This document shows positions 59,309 to 64,000 of a stretch of 64,000 bases of DNA, in pieces (the stretch's first letter is position 1; each line of letters opens with the position of its first letter). The translations under genes were made by a program, and so were the position numbers. The stretch lies in NCBI GenBank assembly GCA_963555705.1, contig OY743183.1, forward strand, positions 46,427,466 to 46,491,465. Reading direction: 5' to 3'. The DNA comes from Ligustrum vulgare. Taxonomy: Eukaryota > Streptophyta > Magnoliopsida > Lamiales > Oleaceae. The notes beneath the pieces are model-generated. The model saw only the letters and a program-made list of their open reading frames with translations. It had not been told where the DNA came from and searched no databases.

Positions 59309-59740
59309 TGTTGATGTGTAATGTGTTTGAAAGTCAAAGAACAATATTTTATTTTGTCTAATCTAAGGGATGTAAACTAGACAAGTGTAGGGCTGATTTT
59401 GAGTCTTGTAGTAGGTTAAAACTCAGCTTTTTATATTGTAAAGTTGCTGTACTTCATTTGTAAGAAAAGAAATCAGATTTCCCCCATCTTCCTCCCTCAC
59501 GTTCCTGTCCCTGCTTCTTCTCTGTATTAACATTTTTCTTCGCAGCTTCTTCCTATCTTTCTGCTGCATATTTCAACTGGTAAACATCAGATTACACAGG
59601 TTTATTGCCGCCCAGAAACTCCCCTGTTCTCCCCTGCTACACTGCCTTTGCTGTCCAGATTTTCTATCCCTGCTGCTGGTGCATTTCTGTTGTTTTCTTC
59701 CACATATTACAAGTCCACAAAGCTGTCAAACCAGCCAACA
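59309..59740 (+). repeat. 3' LTR of copia A
   Basis: 432 bp, TG...CA, preceded by the polypurine tract and followed by TSD GTTTT. Direct repeat of 40248-40676. Confidence 0.95.
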
Positions 59741-59745
59741 GTTTT

Positions 59746-60475
59746 GAAGCTTGGCATTTTTACTTTGCTTCACTTCTTCAAGCATCTTAGCATGAAGTTT
59801 TGCATTTCTAGCACGATTTCTGAATATTTTGCAACCCTTTTGCAGCTTTGCTCATTAGTGCTGCCTGCTTATTTATAATGGAATCTTGTCACAGTTGTGC
59901 GTATTTTTCTCTGTTTACTCCCTGGGTGTGTTTATTTTTAATTAAAAGCTCAATAATTTTACTGATTGTTTTTCAAATGTGGTAGAACCTATATTATCTA
60001 ATACTACAAAATTTCAAATTTTTGTTTTCTCATCACGTGTTCTTCCATCATCCTCGGTCATGGCCAAAAGACATGTTTCTATGATGCTTCTATGTCAGTT
60101 GAATTTAATATTGAAATACTGCATGATGTTTCATTTAATTGGAATAATCACTTCAAATGAAAGCAATTGCCAGTTACCCATGAAGTGACATTCTTGGAGA
60201 TTAGCAATGAAAATAGTACTATTAAAAAGAAAGGTAAAACTATTCTGGAACTTCAATGTAGTGACCCCTAGAAAAAGAGATTGCTAAATACAGATTCTGA
60301 AGAATTATTAGACCAAATGTTATGATGTGATTATGTGGATTGCACATATTTCTGAAATTTGATTTTGCTTTCTATATATTTATTATGGAATCTGTGTCCT
60401 AATTCTGTTTGAAATAAGCATGAAAGGTTCCACTTGGAATCTACTGAGTAAACCTACATAATCCAAAATAATGAT
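59746..60475. other. Flank right of copia A, no firm gene
   Basis: AT-rich. A stretch at about 60080-60270 reads in one frame with one stop (MSVEFNIEILHDVSFNWN, then THEVTFLEISNENSTIKKKG). It could be an exon remnant of an unknown gene, but nothing identifies it. Confidence 0.3.
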
Positions 60476-60479
60476 TTAT

Positions 60480-60921
60480 TTGTAATCTATAATCTTAATA
60501 CGGAACATATAGATTTAAACATGATCTTATTCAGAATCTTGACCATAAAAATTAATTACTGTAAATTATAAAACATACTAGAATCCATAGCAATCATGCG
60601 GAAAAATGTGAGAACCTGTCACAGCTTCAATTGAATCCCAAACAATAATTGATCTGAAATTCAACTTCTCTCCCTTAACCTAATCCTTTAGTTGTGTTTC
60701 ATAATCATGAACTCTAATGATGAAATTCAAGTTCAATATATATAGGTAGAGAGAGGGGTCGAATTTCCTTATTGTCTTTTAATCTCAACCGTCCATCAAG
60801 GTTGTAGTATTAATAGGAAATACTTCTAATTAAATCATGTTTCTATTAATTCAGTAGTTTACCTAATTAAACCAGAATATGGAATATGGACCACATAATG
60901 AGAAATTATTATTTTCTCACA
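60480..60921 (-). repeat. Probable 3' LTR of a minus-strand copia element
   Basis: On the minus strand a polypurine-rich CCAAGTGGGAGACTG is followed by TGAGAAAATAATAATTTC, the start of an LTR at 60921. The other end is uncertain because the partner LTR lies outside the window. Confidence 0.55.
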
Positions 60922-61329
60922 GTCTCCCACTTGGTCCATATGACAATCCTATTTATGGTTTCATATAGGAATCATAAGCTGGGCAAAAATAGCTGAATTA
61001 ATATACTTAAAAGGTTTATCATAATTACCTTAGTTAATTGAACCAGTGATAAGATTCATAGCGGTTCCATGTTAATTAAAGAACATGGTTCCTTCCATGT
61101 ACTACTTATCAATAATCCAATCAACGAAGTGTATAGCGAAGCAATCATAATGGTCCCCGTAATGTCTCAATTAAAATACTATTTCTATCATTAACATCCA
61201 TTTACATAATGTATACAAAAATGGAAATATAAAAATTCAGAAATTTCAATAATGAAATTTCAACATAAGAACACGGAGCAATCCACATACAAGAAAAGAA
61301 ACTATTCGTTACACTCAAGACCCATCGCG

Positions 61330-64000
61330 TCAGCATGCTACTTAATAAATGTCTTGAGTTGTAACCCTTTAATTAGTGGATCTATGTAATCAATCACCTC
61401 AAGGTGATCTGTATGGCTTAATGTGAGCATATGTTTCGTTGTTCCCTATAAGTATATCAACAGTTTCTTAGCAGCTTTCCAATGATCAATTCCTGGATTG
61501 CTATGATAACGGCTTAACATACCGACTGTAAAGTTAATGTTTGGCCTGATGCAAACTTGTGCATACATTAAGCTTCCTACAAGAGAAGCATAAGGAAAAA
61601 TTTTCATTCGTTCATGTTCCAATTCAGTTTGAGGACACTGGTTAGGCTGAACTTATCCCCCTCTGAATTGGGACAACATTAGGATCGCAAGAAGCCATAT
61701 TAAATCTTTCCAAAACTTTTGTGATATAGCATTTTGAGACATCCCCAAAATCTACGTGATCCATCACGAAATATTACTATTCCAATCACGAATGATGCTT
61801 CTCCCATATCTTTCATTTCAAAGTTTTGGGAAAGAAAATCCTTAATTTCCCATAATAAACCAAGGTCACTGCGGCAATTAATTTGTCATCAACATATAGA
61901 ACCAAAAATGCAAACTCACTCCCATTGATCTTTAGGTATATACATTGATCTACAATGTTTTTAGTAAACCCAAAAGAACTAATGGTATTGTGAAACTTGA
62001 TATACCATTGTCGTGAAGCTTAAATTAGTCTATATATTGACTTCTTTAACAAACAGACCATATTTTCCTTTCCATCTGCAATGAAGCCTTTTGGTTGTGC
62101 CATAAAGACTTCTTCTTCCAAACTCCCATTAAGAAAAGTTGTTTTCACATCCATTTGATGTAGCTCTAAATCAAAATGAGCAACTAAAGCCATAATGATT
62201 CGTAATGAATCCTTTTTTTTTTGTAGAAACTGGAGAGAAGGTTTCATTGAAATCGATACATTCTTCCTAATTAAACCCTTTGGCTACAAGTCTGGCTTTA
62301 TATCGTTCGATATTACCATGATAGTCACATTTGGTTTTAAAAAATCCATTTACAACCAACTTTCTTGTATCCTTCTGGTAATTCAACAAAAAATCCCAGA
62401 CTTTATTAGCAGCCATAGATTTCATCTCCTCAAACATGGCATCGATCCATTTTTCAGATTCTTTACATTTAATGGCTTGTGTATACAAAACTGGATCTTT
62501 CCTTATCCCTATGTTAAATTCAGATTCTTGTAAGTAAAACACGTAATCATCCGAAATAGCTGATTTCTTGGGTCTTTGGGACCTCCTTAATGCTACTTCT
62601 GGTGTTGCATTTACATTTGGTTCAATGACGAAAGTTTCATTATGGAGTACATGATTATTGACATTTTGCTCTACATCATTGATTGGATCAACAACATTAG
62701 GTAGAACTATGTCATTCGAAATTCGTGATAAGGGAATTAGTACTCGAGTTTCTTGAATAATCACTTCTTTAATTTTATGACTCCCACTGACTTCGCCATT
62801 CTTAATGAATTTAGCATTACCAGTTTCTACAATTCTCGTACTATGATTAGGACAGTAAAACCTATGCCCTTTTGATTTTTCTGGATATCCAATAAAATAA
62901 CCACTAATGGTTTTTTTTGGGTTCAGTTTCTTTTCTTGTGGATTATAAATGAGTGCCTCCGCTGGGTAGCCCCATACATGCAAATGTCTTAAACTTGGTT
63001 TCCATTACTGGGAACCCGATTTAAGATATACACAGCGGTCCTAAGCGCAAGCATCCACAACGATATGGATAAATTAGCATTACTCATCATACTCCTAACC
63101 ATTTCCATAAGTGTGTGATTGCATCTTTCAACTACACCATTCTGCCAAGGAGAACTCGGCATTGTGTATTGAGTATAAATTCCTAGCTTTTCTAAGAGTT
63201 TAGCAAAAGGTCTAGGACATTGTCCAGATACATCATATTTTCCGTAATATTCACCACCCCTAACAGATCTAATAATTTTCACCCTTTTTACCTAATTGCC
63301 TCTCAACTTCAGTAATGTAAATTTCTACAGTATTTACAGATTGAGATTTGTCATGCAAAAGGTAAATATAACAATAATGTGAAAATTTGTCAATAAAGGT
63401 GATGAAATATTTTTCTCCACTAATTGATGAAGCATCAAAAGGTCCACAAATGTCTGTATGTATTATTTCAAGCAGTTCGTTACTTCTTATGGCTTCTTTC
63501 TTGATATGTTTGGTTTGTTTACCCTTAATACAATTCACACAAGTACCAAAATCAGTAAAATCAAGATTTGTAAGAATCTCAATCCTTTCCCTGGATATAT
63601 GACCCAGCCTTTTATGCCACAAGAAAGAAGAACTTTCATTCCTCACATTACATTTCAAACCAGCTTTCAGATGCAAGGTAACAAGAAGAGATTCATAAAA
63701 TGAAGAATCAAGATTAATTTGATATAAGCCATTGATCAAAATTCCCGAACCAACAGAATCATTGTTCTTGCATCGAGTTTGAAACATGAAAATTAGAACC
63801 AGAATCAATCTACCAAGTATTAGAAGGTGCTTCAACAAAATTTGATTCAAAACATACAAAAGGCAAAGGATTACCCTTCTTTTCGAACCAACTTTCAGAT
63901 CCAAGGTAACAAGAAGAGATTCAAAAAATGAAGAATCAAGATTAATTTGATATAAGCCATTGACCGAAATTCCCGAACCAACAAAATCATTGTTCTAACA
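61330..64000 (-). pseudogene. Decayed copia pol, running off the right edge
   Basis: Read right to left: a protease piece near 63800 (IDSGSNFHVSN), pre-integrase FLWHKRLGHISRERIEIL (about 63620), integrase zinc region CVNCIKGKQ, HTDICGPF, FIDKFSHYCYIYLL, then SVRGGEYYGKY and SSPWQNGVVERCNHTLMEM (63280-63100). Next come the linker (62983-62560) and RT start (KWIDAMFEEMKSMAANKVW; YKARLVAKGFN at 62267), followed by LHQMDVKTTFLNGSLEEEVF (about 62160). The YVDD motif is visible at 61896-61885. The RNase H part (61800-61330) is badly decayed. There are many stops and frameshifts. Confidence 0.9.
63657..63996. repeat. 112-bp direct repeat with 228-bp period in the copia remnant
   Basis: Copies 63657-63768 and 63885-63996 share AACAAGAAGAGATTCA, AGAATCAAGATTAATTTGAT and CGAACCAACA, with about ten differences. 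The first copy is the normal start of the pre-integrase domain. The second lies on the other side of the protease motif, so part of the element has been duplicated. Confidence 0.85.

Larger units (their letters stand above)
40248..59740 (+). mobile_element. Copia element A, outer layer of the nest, TSD GTTTT
   Basis: LTRs 40248-40676 and 59309-59740 (429 and 432 bp) start TGTTGATGTG, end CCAACA, and are flanked by GTTTT at 40243-40247 and 59741-59745. The PBS TGGTATCAGAGG lies at 40681-40692 and a polypurine tract AAGGGGGAGAA ends at 59308. By eye the LTRs differ at about 24 positions (about 5-6%). The internal region is split by copia B (40857-54085) and by an LTR deletion derivative (55291-56590). 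Without these, A would be about 5 kb. Its coding frames are full of stops. Confidence 0.95.

Overview
The window is nuclear DNA of a seed plant, most likely a eudicot. It is AT-rich and holds one intact intron-containing host gene. Almost everything else is transposable-element sequence of typical plant families: Ty1/copia, Ty3/gypsy, CACTA, Mutator/FAR1, PIF/Harbinger, Stowaway, hAT and a SINE. The species cannot be named from the sequence. No rRNA, tRNA, CRISPR or organelle sequence was seen.

Left part (1-21.2 kb). After an AT-rich stretch with an 86-bp tandem duplication and doubtful exon remnants come a PIF/Harbinger-like element, an hAT-like element with an 8-bp target duplication, and a broken copia remnant whose two parts face opposite ways. 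The only intact gene runs on the minus strand from 12316 to 6694. Its five exons encode a 253-residue UPF0114-family membrane protein, probably plastid-targeted. Beyond it lie a Stowaway-like MITE, a gypsy leader/gag remnant with a primer-binding site, several MITEs, and a long decayed CACTA transposase (16719-20480) with a MITE inserted in its N-terminal domain.

Middle part (21.2-39.8 kb). A SINE with 12-bp target duplications lies ten bases before a young, nearly intact copia element (21373-28202, TSD GACAG), whose gag-pol frame has one premature stop. A CACTA-like element (about 28568-35936) follows, with palindromic GCAACGTT subterminal arrays at both ends. It contains a 3.3-kb solo LTR (TSD AGCAT) and a decayed DUF247 gene fragment. 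Next is a Mutator-like element (36371-39823) with identical 192-bp terminal inverted repeats, a perfect 9-bp TSD, and a FAR1-type transposase gene that has lost its catalytic core.

Right part (40.2-64 kb). This is a three-layer nest. Copia element A (40248-59740, TSD GTTTT, plus strand) is split in gag by copia element B (40857-54085, TSD ACTAT, minus strand, Sirevirus-like with an extra ORF after pol). That extra ORF is in turn split by a 2.9-kb solo LTR (43952-46852, TSD TCCAG), of the same family as the solo LTR at 29.6 kb but in the opposite orientation. A also carries a 1.3-kb LTR deletion derivative (55291-56590). A further decayed minus-strand copia element starts near 60.5 kb and runs off the window.

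The UPF0114 gene is the only host function I can support. The MULE and the 21.4-kb copia element look recently active; the other elements are defective.
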